Shown here in pieces: positions 1-7,736 of a stretch of 64,000 nucleotides of DNA; positions within the stretch are counted from its first letter, which is position 1; each line of letters starts with the position of its first letter. Origin of the DNA: Natronobacterium texcoconense (lineage in GTDB: Archaea; Halobacteriota; Halobacteria; Halobacteriales; Natrialbaceae). Made by a program: the position numbers and the translations under genes. Location of the stretch: assembly GCF_900104065.1 (NCBI RefSeq), contig NZ_FNLC01000001.1, positions 1,178,001 through 1,242,000 of the forward strand, read 5' to 3'. The notes beneath the pieces were generated by a model. It saw only the letters and a list, made by a program, of their open reading frames with translations. It was not told where the DNA came from and ran no database searches.

Positions 1-111
1 GTCCGATTCGCTCGAGCTGAATATGCGATGCAGCCTCCATCGAAACCGGTCGCAATTGATATCTGATTAATAATAACGGGTATTTTATTTCTCTGTTGAA
101 AACCCGCTACT

Positions 112-645
112 ATGCCCTCCGCTGATCGACGTCAAACGCTTACGAAGCGCCAGCTTCTGGCTGTCTGTGGCTCCTGCGCTGGGGTCGGCACGCTCGGCGG
201 ATACGCATATGGATCGGGATTTTTTCGCGACGACTGCAATCCCACCCCGCTGGATACCTCGCCGGCTGACTGGCCCCTCCCCAGCTACGATGAAGGGAAC
301 ACTCGTGCCGTCCCGTCCGAACACGCGCCAGAGAACGGACTATCCGAAACCTGGAGTGTCGGCATCCGGAACCCCGAACAACTCCTCGTGCTCAACGGCT
401 CCGTTTTCGTCGTCCCGGAAGTGCCTCCGGCGGAGTTCATCACATCGTACGATCTGTCTACCGGCGAAGAACGATGGGTGAAGCCGGTCTCTATCTTTAA
501 ACAGCGAGAGAATCCCGCCGTTCACGGCGGGCGTGAATCTTTAAACAGCGAGAGAATCCCGCCGTTCACGGCGGGCGTGAATCGCGTCACTCGACTACGC
601 AATCCACAGTCTACAGCAGACCGAATACCGAACAGAAGTTATTAG
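112..645 (+). pseudogene. PQQ-repeat (beta-propeller) exported protein, 5' fragment cut by the insertion element
   Basis: Only the N-terminal part of the native gene remains, about 127 residues up to near position 492. It has a short basic start (TKRQLL) followed by a hydrophobic Ala/Gly-rich stretch at residues 13-34 that looks like an export signal. A beta-propeller strand motif, SYDLSTGEERW, lies near residues 111-121 and is typical of PQQ-like outer-propeller repeats. After that the frame runs into two 44-base repeats of the insertion element and stops at 645 with unrelated residues. Full-length family members are usually 350-450 residues, so most of the propeller is missing, and no 3' remnant follows the element. 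A TATA-like run at 82-90 sits about 26 bases before the ATG. The family call rests on one repeat and is moderate. Confidence 0.6.
493..583 (+). repeat. Two tandem copies of a 44-base hairpin-bearing repeat
   Basis: Copies at 493-536 and 537-580 are identical, and three more matching bases follow. Each contains a perfect 7-bp stem, CCCGCCG/CGGCGGG, with the loop TTCA. This resembles in layout the stem CCTCGCCG/CGGCGAGG with loop TTTA at the right end of the same element. The repeats may be remnants of other element ends or a duplicated left end. Confidence 0.85.
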
Positions 646-669
646 TGCCAAAATAACGTACAAATAATT

Positions 670-813
670 GTGCGAACTGAAATCGATATGGAGCGAGGGA
701 GCGACCTACATGAACGGGTGAAAGAGTACGCCCGCGACAATGGCATCCGCCATCCTCGCGCCTACGCTGAACTAATCGAGAACGGATTAGACGCCAGTGA
801 CAACGATAACTAA
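670..813 (+). CDS. Small helical protein upstream of and overlapping tnpB (47 aa)
   Basis: GTG start at 670, stop TAA at 811-813. The peptide is charged and helical, with DLHERVKEYAR followed by RHPRAYAELIENG. It overlaps the GTG start of tnpB (797) by 17 bases in another frame, which suggests translational coupling. An internal ATG at 688 is an alternative start (41 aa). No known domain can be assigned from sequence alone; the helix-turn-helix-like spacing hints at a small DNA- or RNA-binding partner of the element, but this is only inference. Its codon use is less GC-biased than that of neighbouring chromosomal genes, in keeping with an element-borne gene. Confidence 0.55.
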   Translation: MRTEIDMERGSDLHERVKEYARDNGIRHPRAYAELIENGLDASDNDN

Positions 814-2107
814 GACACTTCAAGCGACGTTCGCCCCACCGACAGCCCACAAGCAGTCGAAACTCAACGACCTGCTCGACACGTACCGTGACGGTCTGCA
901 AGAGGCGTTTGACGCCGGGGCAAGTACCATGTCGGCGGTGAGCGACATCGTGACGCCCTACGACCTGCCGTATCAGGCCAAAGCAGCACTCTGCAACTAC
1001 GTCCCGAAACTCCGTAAGACGTACAACGCGCAGGAGTTGGACGACGAACACCCAATACGGCTCACGAATCAGGCTGCCAAGTTCGACCACTCCGAGGAAC
1101 GCGACTACGAGTTCACGTGGTGGGTTCCGCGTCCCGGTCGGGGAACGAACTTCTGGATTCCACTCCGAATCAACCCCGATCAGGAAGATCTCTGGCATGG
1201 CCTCGTATCGGAAGACGCGAAGGCGGGCGAGATACGGCTTCAGAAGCATCGGAAGAGCTGGGTACTGCACGTCACCGTCGAGTACCCAGTCGAAGAACCA
1301 GCGACAGACGGTGACGCCACACACATCGGCTTGGACATCGGAGAAACTGCCCTGATAACGGGCTGTGCCCTCAAGGACGGTTCTCCGACTGACCCGTTCG
1401 TGTGTAGCGGAAGCAGAGCGAAGCATCTCCGCAAAGAGATGCACACGACCCTGAAACGACTCCAAGAGCGTGACGCATCCGAGTGGCGAATTGAAGACCG
1501 CTTCTTGCACTACCAGAACGCGCTCACCGACATCGTGGAGAAGGCGTCTCGGCAGGCCGTCGAGTACGCCCGACAGTTCGAGAACCCTGTGTTGGTGATG
1601 GAGGACTTGACGTACATCCGTGAGCGTCTCGACTACGGGAAGTACATGAACCGTCGCCTTCACTCGTGGGCGTTCGCCCAACTCCAAGGGCGCATCGAGG
1701 ACAAGGCGACGGAAGCAGGCATCCCAGTCGAGTACGTGAACCCGGCGTACACCTCGCAGACGTGCCACTCGTGCCACCGCATCGGTCGGCGGGACTCCCA
1801 AGCCGAGTTCCGGTGTCCGAACGACGACTGCCACGTTTCGACGTTTCAGGCCGACATCAACGCTTCCGCGAATATCGCACGACGGGTTGACCCGTGGGGA
1901 GAGAGCGTCCCGCTTGACAAGGCGGAACGCGATGACTCGTCTCGGGATGGGCGCGGTTGTGACACCGCCATGGCTCACCGTGAGAAGAGCGTACCAGCGC
2001 AGATGACGCTCACGGCGTTCCAAGAGTCGGAACCCTCTGCCAGCGTTCACGAGACCGGAGGTCTCGTGCAGCCCGCCAGAACCGAAGGTTCTGGAGACGA
2101 CGACTAA
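797..2107 (+). CDS. tnpB: TnpB-type RNA-guided nuclease of IS1341 element
   Basis: This 436-residue protein has the full TnpB layout: an N-terminal OrfB helix-turn-helix-like region, then a RuvC-like nuclease split by a zinc ribbon. The three acidic residues are visible as D180 in GLDIGE, E269 in VMEDL and D353 in ADINAS. The zinc cysteines are C323, C326, C340 and C345. All catalytic residues are present, so the protein looks intact. Family knowledge says TnpB is guided by an RNA made from the element's right end and cuts matching DNA, which favours retention of the element. The start is GTG at 797, inside the end of the small upstream ORF. The C-terminal 70 residues after the RuvC core are polar and probably disordered. 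Confidence 0.93.
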   Translation: MTTITKTLQATFAPPTAHKQSKLNDLLDTYRDGLQEAFDAGASTMSAVSDIVTPYDLPYQAKAALCNYVPKLRKTYNAQELDDEHPIRLTNQAAKFDHSEERDYEFTWWVPRPGRGTNFWIPLRINPDQEDLWHGLVSEDAKAGEIRLQKHRKSWVLHVTVEYPVEEPATDGDATHIGLDIGETALITGCALKDGSPTDPFVCSGSRAKHLRKEMHTTLKRLQERDASEWRIEDRFLHYQNALTDIVEKASRQAVEYARQFENPVLVMEDLTYIRERLDYGKYMNRRLHSWAFAQLQGRIEDKATEAGIPVEYVNPAYTSQTCHSCHRIGRRDSQAEFRCPNDDCHVSTFQADINASANIARRVDPWGESVPLDKAERDDSSRDGRGCDTAMAHREKSVPAQMTLTAFQESEPSASVHETGGLVQPARTEGSGDDD

Positions 2108-2160
2108 CTGGTATTCCCCATGCGTGGGAAGCCTCGCCGTTTACGGCGAGGAGGATGTCA
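2108..2160 (+). ncRNA. Predicted right-end guide RNA scaffold (omega/reRNA) of the TnpB element
   Basis: Directly after the tnpB stop lie an imperfect hairpin (2114-2130) and a strong 8-bp stem with loop TTTA (2132-2151), then GGATGTCA. In the TnpB family the guide RNA overlaps the 3' end of tnpB and the right end, and its guide is the flanking DNA. Here the flank begins at about 2161 and is the antisense of the last codons of the neighbouring reductase gene. The role is inferred from family knowledge and the structure; no expression evidence is available. Confidence 0.5.
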
Positions 2161-3237
2161 CACCATCGCTTCGTCGCCGACGTCGGGATTCTCGAGAACG
2201 TACCCGACCAGTCGATCGACGTAGGATTCGAACGCCGGCACCGCGATACCACTGCCCTCGAGCGCCTGTCTCGTCTTCGGACAGGCGTACCGCGTCGGGT
2301 GGTCGAGGTAGTCGAGGGTGGCGGGCTCGAGCGGCAGCGACGACGAGAGCCGGCTCGACACCGCGCGAGCGACCTGCTTCGTCGTCGGCAGCGTGACGGT
2401 ACGGTGGCCGGCCGCCGTCGCGAGGGTTTCGACGAACCGCGGAACTGGAAGCGGCGCGGGATCACAGAGCTGGTAGACCTCGCCGACGGTCTCCTCGCGG
2501 TCGCTGAGGGAGGCGATGGCGTCGACGACGTAGTCCCTGGGGACGACGTTTAGCTCGGCGTCGCTCGAGTCCGGGAGCGAGAACGCCAGCGAGAACCGCG
2601 AGGGCTGGGCGAGCAGGAGTCGAAGCAGGTAGTAGGGGCCGTCGTACTTGTCGGTCTCGCCGGTTCGACTGTCGCCGACGACGATCGCGGGCCGGTAGAT
2701 CGTCGCTGGCAGACCCGCGTCCATTCGCTTCTGCACCGCGACCTCCGCGCGGTACTTGGTCTCCTCGTAGTGGTTGTTGAACGACTGGCCCTCCTGCAGG
2801 TGGTCTTCAGTGAACACGCCGTCGTAGCGGCCGCTGACGTAACAGGTGCTGACGTAGTGGAGCCGATCCACGTCGCAGTCCTCGGCGAACTCGAGAACGT
2901 GCTCGGTGCCCCGGACGTTGACCGCTTCCGCCAGGTCGCGGTCGACTGCGAGGTCGTAGACCGCCGCGAGGTGGTACAGTTCGCGGACGCTCTCGAGCGA
3001 CTCGTCGTCCAGTCCGAGGTCGGGTTCGGTGATGTCACCTTCGTAGAGCCGAATCGCATCTTTGTCGACTCCATCGATTCCGTCGGTGATCTCCTGTGCC
3101 CGCCGTCGAGCCGTCTCGAGGTACTGTGGCTGGACCAGACAGGCGACCGGTCCGTCGCCGCGGGCGAGGACGCGCTCGAGCAGCGCCGAACCGAGAAACC
3201 CCGGGAACCCGGTGAAGAAGACTTCGGGCTCGGTCAC
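2158..3237 (-). CDS. Extended SDR / thioester-reductase-like oxidoreductase (359 aa)
   Basis: The start is the GTG at 3237, whose GTGA overlaps the TGA of the upstream aldehyde dehydrogenase; a GTG three codons earlier is possible. The N-terminus has the dinucleotide-binding motif TGFPGFLG (residues 9-16). The catalytic tyrosine-lysine pair appears in YEETKYRAE. The pattern and length match the NAD-binding-4 (male sterility / fatty acyl-CoA reductase-like) branch of extended SDRs. It forms a two-gene operon with the aldehyde dehydrogenase, so the pair may interconvert an acyl thioester or acid, aldehyde and alcohol; the substrate is unknown. The stop codon lies exactly at the right end of the insertion element, so the native C-terminus may have been slightly changed. 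Confidence 0.85.
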   Translation of the reverse strand: MTEPEVFFTGFPGFLGSALLERVLARGDGPVACLVQPQYLETARRRAQEITDGIDGVDKDAIRLYEGDITEPDLGLDDESLESVRELYHLAAVYDLAVDRDLAEAVNVRGTEHVLEFAEDCDVDRLHYVSTCYVSGRYDGVFTEDHLQEGQSFNNHYEETKYRAEVAVQKRMDAGLPATIYRPAIVVGDSRTGETDKYDGPYYLLRLLLAQPSRFSLAFSLPDSSDAELNVVPRDYVVDAIASLSDREETVGEVYQLCDPAPLPVPRFVETLATAAGHRTVTLPTTKQVARAVSSRLSSSLPLEPATLDYLDHPTRYACPKTRQALEGSGIAVPAFESYVDRLVGYVLENPDVGDEAMV

Positions 3238-4820
3238 GGCAACCACCTCACGAGGCGCCGCTGGATCTTCGTCAGTCCGAACATGAAGCGGGCGAACCAG
3301 CGTGGCGAGACGCCCGGCGGCGCGTCCAGCGGGCCGATTCGCGAGGTCGCGACCGTCCGAGCGTCGACGTACCGGCGGAGCCCCTCCGGGCCGTGCCGAC
3401 GGCCGAGTCCCGAGTCGCCGAAGCCGCCCATCGGCGCGTCCGTCGCCGCCCAGCCGACGGTGTAGGGATCGTTGACGCAGACAGTGCCATAGTCGATCTC
3501 GCGGGCGACTTTCCGGCCGCGCTCGTGGTCGGTCGTCCAGACGCTCGCGTTTAGCCCGTACTCGGTGTCGTTCGCCCGTTCGATCGCCTCGTCGGCGCCC
3601 GAAACGGGATGGACAGTGACGACGGGACCGAACGTCTCCTCGCAGGCGACCCGCAAGTCGGGGTCGACGTCCGTCAGAATCGTTGGCTCGTAACAGAAGG
3701 GGCCGACGTCGGGCCGAGCACGGCCACCCGAGAGCAACGACGCGCCGTTCTCGACCGCGTCGTCGACGAACTCCTGGACGGCCTCGAGGTGGTTGCCGTC
3801 GATCAGCGAGCCGACGTCGGGGCCGTAGTCGAACTCGAGGCCGAGTTCGAGTCGTCGCGTCGCACCGACGAAGGCGTCGAGGAACTCGTCGTACCGTCGT
3901 TCGTCGACGTAGATTCGTTCGGGGGCGAGACAGAGCTGTCCCGCGTTCGTGAACGCGCCCTTGACCGCGCCACGGGCGGCCGTCTCGGGGTCGGCGTCGT
4001 CGAGGACGACCATCGGGTTCTTCCCGCCGAGCTCGAGCGAGCAGCCGATAAGGCTCCGACCGGCCTGCTCGGCGACCGTTCGGCCCGTCTCGGTGCCGCC
4101 GGTGAAGGCGACGTAGTCGACCTCGTCGATCAGCGCGGGACCGACCGTCGCCCCTTCGCCGGTGACGATCTGGAAGAGCCCGTCCGGGAGACCGGCCTCC
4201 GCCAGCAGATCTGCGAGCGCCAGCGCGATAAACGGCGTACGCTCGTCGGGTTTGCAGACGACGGCGTTGCCGGCGAGCAAGGCAGGTATCGCGTCGGTCA
4301 TCGCGAGCGTTAGCGGGTAGTTCCACGGCGAGATCACGCCGACGACGCCGACGGGATCGTACGTGACTGTCGCGTCCGAGGCCAGCGGTACTGCACCGGA
4401 TCGGTCCGCGTCTGCGAGTATCGAGGACCCGTTCGCCGCGTAGTACGAACACGTCAGCGGGACGTCGAGCACCTCTTCGACGGCGTGATGGCGGGCCTTG
4501 CCCGTCTCGAGTTGAACGATATCGAGCAACTCCTCTCGGCGTTTCAGGACGAGGTCGCCGAACCGTTCGAGTATCGCCGCCCGCTCGTCGATCGGCGCCC
4601 GTTCCCAGGCAGCCTGTGCCGAGCGAGCACGTTCGACCGCAGCCGCGGCGTCGTCGGCCGTACAGGACGGGACCGATCCGATCGCCTCGTCGGTGACGGG
4701 CGTCCGAACTTCGAGCGACGCCCCGTCGCCGGTCGTCTCGATCCGAGCCGCGAGACGCTCGAGGCGGCTGCTCTCGAGAGTCGTCGCCCCGAGGATCTGC
4801 GATCCGCTCGTCTGTTCCAT
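3234..4820 (-). CDS. NAD(P)-dependent aldehyde dehydrogenase, succinate-semialdehyde dehydrogenase type (528 aa)
   Basis: Oxidises an aldehyde to the acid with NAD(P). Motifs in order are PWNYP with N167, the cofactor-contacting CKPDE with K190, FTGGTETG (239-246), the general base E263 in LELGGKN and the catalytic cysteine C297 in NAGQLC. It also has the late ETFGPV motif. The family is usually 450-500 residues; the extra length is an N-terminal leader and a basic, hydrophobic tail ending RRLVRWLP, which might touch the membrane. The ATG at 4820 opens the operon, and the downstream reductase overlaps by 4 bases. The closest family type is succinate-semialdehyde dehydrogenase (GabD-like), but the true substrate cannot be read from sequence. 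Confidence 0.92.
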   Translation of the reverse strand: MEQTSGSQILGATTLESSRLERLAARIETTGDGASLEVRTPVTDEAIGSVPSCTADDAAAAVERARSAQAAWERAPIDERAAILERFGDLVLKRREELLDIVQLETGKARHHAVEEVLDVPLTCSYYAANGSSILADADRSGAVPLASDATVTYDPVGVVGVISPWNYPLTLAMTDAIPALLAGNAVVCKPDERTPFIALALADLLAEAGLPDGLFQIVTGEGATVGPALIDEVDYVAFTGGTETGRTVAEQAGRSLIGCSLELGGKNPMVVLDDADPETAARGAVKGAFTNAGQLCLAPERIYVDERRYDEFLDAFVGATRRLELGLEFDYGPDVGSLIDGNHLEAVQEFVDDAVENGASLLSGGRARPDVGPFCYEPTILTDVDPDLRVACEETFGPVVTVHPVSGADEAIERANDTEYGLNASVWTTDHERGRKVAREIDYGTVCVNDPYTVGWAATDAPMGGFGDSGLGRRHGPEGLRRYVDARTVATSRIGPLDAPPGVSPRWFARFMFGLTKIQRRLVRWLP

Positions 4821-4953
4821 GTCCCGATTTTCGCCTCGAGAGTACCTGTAGTTTGGGTTAGAAGAAGGTGAGGGTCGAAGGTTCTCGTTCGAGGCTAAAA
4901 CGCTGCGACGAACTCGAGTGAGGAACCGGCCGGATGGGGCTCGCGACCGACAG

Positions 4954-6249
4954 TCAGTCCTCGTAGACGTACTCGTCTGCCATCTCCGCGGGAGTAATCA
5001 CCTCGAGGTCGCCTTGCTCGACGAGTGCGTCGATCCGTGCGGCAGCCTCCTCGAGTGCCGCGATCGAACTCTCCTCCTCGAGTGCGTAGAACGCGAGCGA
5101 GGTGATCCCACCGTATTCGGCCGTCCAGTCGAGCTTGGTCACCGCCTCGTCGGGCTCCGGATTCGCCACGAGCGAACAGAGGTGTGGGTTACTGGCGTAC
5201 CCCTGACACTCGGCCTGGCCCGCGAACGCGAGGTCGTAGTTCTCGGAGACGAGGTCGTACGACTCCTCGGTGTACTCGGAGCCCGGATAGGCGAAGAACC
5301 GGGCACCGTCCTCGTACCCCTGTTCCTCGAGCCAGTCGATCGGGTCCGTCACGTTCGACTCCAGTTCGTTCGGACTTACATCGCCGAGGTGGATGCCCTG
5401 CGCGGACTGACTGCCGATCGTCCAGCCGGCGCTGGCGAGTTCGCCGACCTGATCGTAGGTGAGCCGGTCACCCTGAACAGCGATGTCTGCCCGGAGTCGG
5501 TCGGTCGGGACGAACGCCGTCGCCGGAAGGTCGTACTCCTGGAGGACGGACATCGCTTCCGTGTAGTGAGATTCGTACCCGCCGTGGAACTGCAGCATGA
5601 CCTTTCCGGTGTCGGGTTTGGGGACGAAGTGGAAGTCGTCGACCCACATCTGGCCCTCGGCGTCGTCGCCGAACCAGCGGATAATCTGGAGGACGTGGAT
5701 CTCGCTCAGGTCGGGATCACCGCGGATGCGCGTGAGCCCGAAATTCTTGCGCGTCAGCGGCATATCTTCCATCACCTGCTGGCTGTACTCGACGTAGTCG
5801 CCGTCCGCGTCCTGGAGCTGGATGCGGACCATCCCGCGCCGGTTGGAGGTCATCGCGAGACCGGGGGCGACGCCACGGATGTCGATCGGTTCGTCCAGTG
5901 AGCGGCGAACCCTGACCTGGCCGTCCTCCTCGCTCGGCTCGAGTCGCGCACACTGCGAGCCGTCGTAGTACCTGTCCGTGTCGGCCTCGATCGAACCGAT
6001 GTCCTGGAACGCAATCCAGGGCTCGAGGTCCTCGAAGTCGTCGAACGTGCCGACGAGGTCCGAGTCCGATTCCTCCTCCACTTCTTCCTCTTCTTCTTCG
6101 GGTTCCTCTTCGGTCTCTTCTTCGTCGCCGGGGTCGTCCCCGTCTTCTACGTCGGGGTCCTCTTCGTCGGCTTCGTCACCCATACAACCCGCGAGCGCGA
6201 GCCCGGTGACCGTCGCCGTCGTCGTCGTGAGGTACGTTCGTCGCTTCAT
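4954..6249 (-). CDS. Lipoprotein with degenerate polysaccharide deacetylase (NodB) domain (431 aa)
   Basis: Signal MKRRTYLTTTTATVTG leads to the lipobox LAGC with C22, followed by a 40-residue, almost purely acidic linker, so the protein is exported and membrane-anchored. Residues 65-210 look like a jelly-roll carbohydrate-binding-type region. From about 215 a NodB fold follows (KVMLQFHGGYESHYT, then LPATAFVP). In active NodB enzymes motif 1 is TFDDG and motif 2 is H-(S/T)-x-x-x-H. Here motif 1 reads QFHGG and motif 2 reads GSQSAQGIH, so the metal-binding Asp and the expected His residues are missing or shifted. Deacetylase activity is therefore doubtful; a glycan-binding role is possible. 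It is transcribed alone. Confidence 0.8.
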   Translation of the reverse strand: MKRRTYLTTTTATVTGLALAGCMGDEADEEDPDVEDGDDPGDEEETEEEPEEEEEEVEEESDSDLVGTFDDFEDLEPWIAFQDIGSIEADTDRYYDGSQCARLEPSEEDGQVRVRRSLDEPIDIRGVAPGLAMTSNRRGMVRIQLQDADGDYVEYSQQVMEDMPLTRKNFGLTRIRGDPDLSEIHVLQIIRWFGDDAEGQMWVDDFHFVPKPDTGKVMLQFHGGYESHYTEAMSVLQEYDLPATAFVPTDRLRADIAVQGDRLTYDQVGELASAGWTIGSQSAQGIHLGDVSPNELESNVTDPIDWLEEQGYEDGARFFAYPGSEYTEESYDLVSENYDLAFAGQAECQGYASNPHLCSLVANPEPDEAVTKLDWTAEYGGITSLAFYALEEESSIAALEEAAARIDALVEQGDLEVITPAEMADEYVYED

Positions 6250-6658
6250 CGGTGTGTGCTGAGCACAGGCCGACTCGCCGGATTGTTATGTGGAAGATAG
6301 CTCGAACTGCCGCTCGCTACCGGTTCGATTATCGCGGGTAACGGCGTCGAACACGGACGCCGTAGCGGTTTCACCGATGGACGAATTTCCGGTCTTACGG
6401 AGCCAAGCGACGCGTTCTGCGGTGTAAGCAGTGGAGAGTGGATGCAGTGAGACCCAACACGGCTGTAAGGTCGGCCAATTACGCTGTCGTCTCTGGGGAA
6501 CGACACCCTGCCACAGGACTCGGTTGCTCGACGGTCGTACCTTTATGCGGCCGGGCGATGTGGCGTCCAGTGAATCGGCTCGAGACGAGCCGTTCGAGCC
6601 AGCGCTACGGGTCGGCGAACGTGTCGAGACGACACAGCCGACCCACGGAGGAGGCCAC
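6250..6658. other. Divergent intergenic region, no gene seen
   Basis: Between the NodB-like lipoprotein and the DUF2267 gene. Short open frames exist on both strands but have no haloarchaeal codon bias or recognisable protein. A TATA-like ACCTTTATG at 6539-6547 could drive the downstream pair with a leader of about 90 bases, which would fit the clear ribosome binding site in front of 6659. Confidence 0.5.
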
Positions 6659-7045
6659 ATGAACTACAAGGAATTCGTCGGCCAGGTCCAGCACAGACTC
6701 GAGTACGCACAGTTCGGGCCCGCGGTCAGGGCGAGCCGAGCAGTCCTGACGACGCTCGGTGAACGCCTCCAGGAGGGTGAAGCGACGGATCTCGCCAGCC
6801 CCCTTCCGATGGAGATCGACCGCTACCTGACCGAGGCGAACCACGGACAGCGCTTCGACTATCAGGAGTTCCTCGATCGCATCGCCGAGCGCGGGGGTCT
6901 CGACCGGGCGGACGCGAACTATCACGCACAGCAACTGCTCGCCGTCGTCGCCGAGGTCGTTCCGCCCGGTAATATCGAGAAAGTACGCGGACAGCTCCCG
7001 GAGGACTTCGAACCGCTGTTCGAACACGTCGAGATCGACGAGTGA
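6659..7045 (+). CDS. DUF2267 family protein (128 aa)
   Basis: The ATG at 6659 is chosen because a strong ribosome binding site, GGAGGAGG, lies 6-13 bases before it, and because the protein then begins MNYKEFVGQVQ like family members. DUF2267 proteins are small, all-helical and contain two repeats of about 60 residues; here these are residues 1-60 and 70-125, each starting near a Phe-rich helix (FVGQVQ, EFLDRIA). Function in the family is not established. The stop codon overlaps the GTG of the next gene (GTGA), so the two are translated together. Confidence 0.85.
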   Translation: MNYKEFVGQVQHRLEYAQFGPAVRASRAVLTTLGERLQEGEATDLASPLPMEIDRYLTEANHGQRFDYQEFLDRIAERGGLDRADANYHAQQLLAVVAEVVPPGNIEKVRGQLPEDFEPLFEHVEIDE

Positions 7046-7728
7046 CTGTCGACGCACCACCGGGACCGATCGCCCCCGTTTCGAGACCGAAGAGAGTCGC
7101 TCGAGACTGGTACGACTCCCTGAGCGACTGGTACGATCTCGTCGCCGATCCGTTCGAGGCTCCGGCGCGGCGAACGGGACTGCAGTTGCTCGATCCCGAA
7201 CCCGGCGAACGCGTCCTCGACGTCGGCTGTGGAACCGGCACGGCGCTCGTCCTGCTCGCTCGAGCCGTGGGTGAGACGGGAACCGCCGTCGGGATCGACC
7301 TCGCACCGGGCATGTGTCGCGTCTCGCGAAACGCGCTCGCCGACGCCGGACTCGATCCCGGCGTCGTAATCGTGGGCGACGGGGCGACACTGCCGTTCCC
7401 CGACGACGCCTTCGACGCGCTGTTCGCGAGTTTCGTCCTCGAACTGTTCGACACGCCGGACCTCCTGCCCGTCCTCGAGGAGTGGCGACGCGTACTCGAT
7501 CCGGACGGACGGCTCTGCGTCGTGGCGCTGTCTCGTCGTCCCAGCCCAGTAACCGAACTCTACGAGCGATTTCACGAGCGGTTTCCGATGTTCGTTGACT
7601 GCCGTCCGATCTACGTCAGAGAGACGTTACTCGAGGCCGGGTTTCGGATCGTCGACGGCCGAACGGAACGGGTCTGGCGGTTACCGGTCGAGGTCGTCCT
7701 GGTTCGGCCTGCGTCGTCGCGGTCGTAA
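7042..7728 (+). CDS. Class I SAM-dependent methyltransferase, UbiE-like (228 aa)
   Basis: SAM-binding motif I is VLDVGCGTG at residues 58-66, followed by an acidic end of strand 2 in GIDLAPGM and a post-motif GDGATLPFPDDAFD typical of Methyltransf_11/25 proteins. The N-terminus (RDWYDSLSDWYDLVADPFE) resembles the start of quinone and lipid methyltransferases such as UbiE. The acceptor is not evident from sequence. GTG at 7042 overlaps the TGA of the DUF2267 gene. The gene ends 9 bases before the convergent universal stress gene. Confidence 0.85.
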   Translation: MTVDAPPGPIAPVSRPKRVARDWYDSLSDWYDLVADPFEAPARRTGLQLLDPEPGERVLDVGCGTGTALVLLARAVGETGTAVGIDLAPGMCRVSRNALADAGLDPGVVIVGDGATLPFPDDAFDALFASFVLELFDTPDLLPVLEEWRRVLDPDGRLCVVALSRRPSPVTELYERFHERFPMFVDCRPIYVRETLLEAGFRIVDGRTERVWRLPVEVVLVRPASSRS

Positions 7729-7736
7729 TTTCGGCA

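Larger units (their letters stand above)
493..2160 (+). mobile_element. IS1341-type (IS200/IS605 family, TnpB-only) insertion element
   Basis: The unit holds a small ORF, a tnpB gene and end structures, but no TnpA Y1 transposase, as is usual for IS1341-type elements in haloarchaea. At the left lie two tandem 44-base repeats with hairpins (493-580) and a further short hairpin at 638-657 (GTTATT/AATAAC). At the right, just after the tnpB stop, lie an imperfect hairpin (2114-2130) and a perfect 8-bp stem, CCTCGCCG/CGGCGAGG (2132-2151), ending in GGATGTCA. The exact left end is not certain; the right end is placed near 2160 because the neighbouring gene begins there on the other strand. The element separates a truncated PQQ gene from an intact reductase gene, so DNA was probably lost on the left side. 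Confidence 0.75.

Noticed and set aside
611-2050. 479-codon open frame antisense to tnpB
   Set aside because: It mirrors the codon structure of tnpB; composition is Val/Arg/Leu-rich without any domain, as expected for an antisense shadow of a GC-rich gene.
2158-4452. 764-codon minus-strand frame running through the reductase into the aldehyde dehydrogenase
   Set aside because: Only the part up to 3237 is a protein family; the rest is an Arg-rich out-of-frame reading of the dehydrogenase gene on the same strand.
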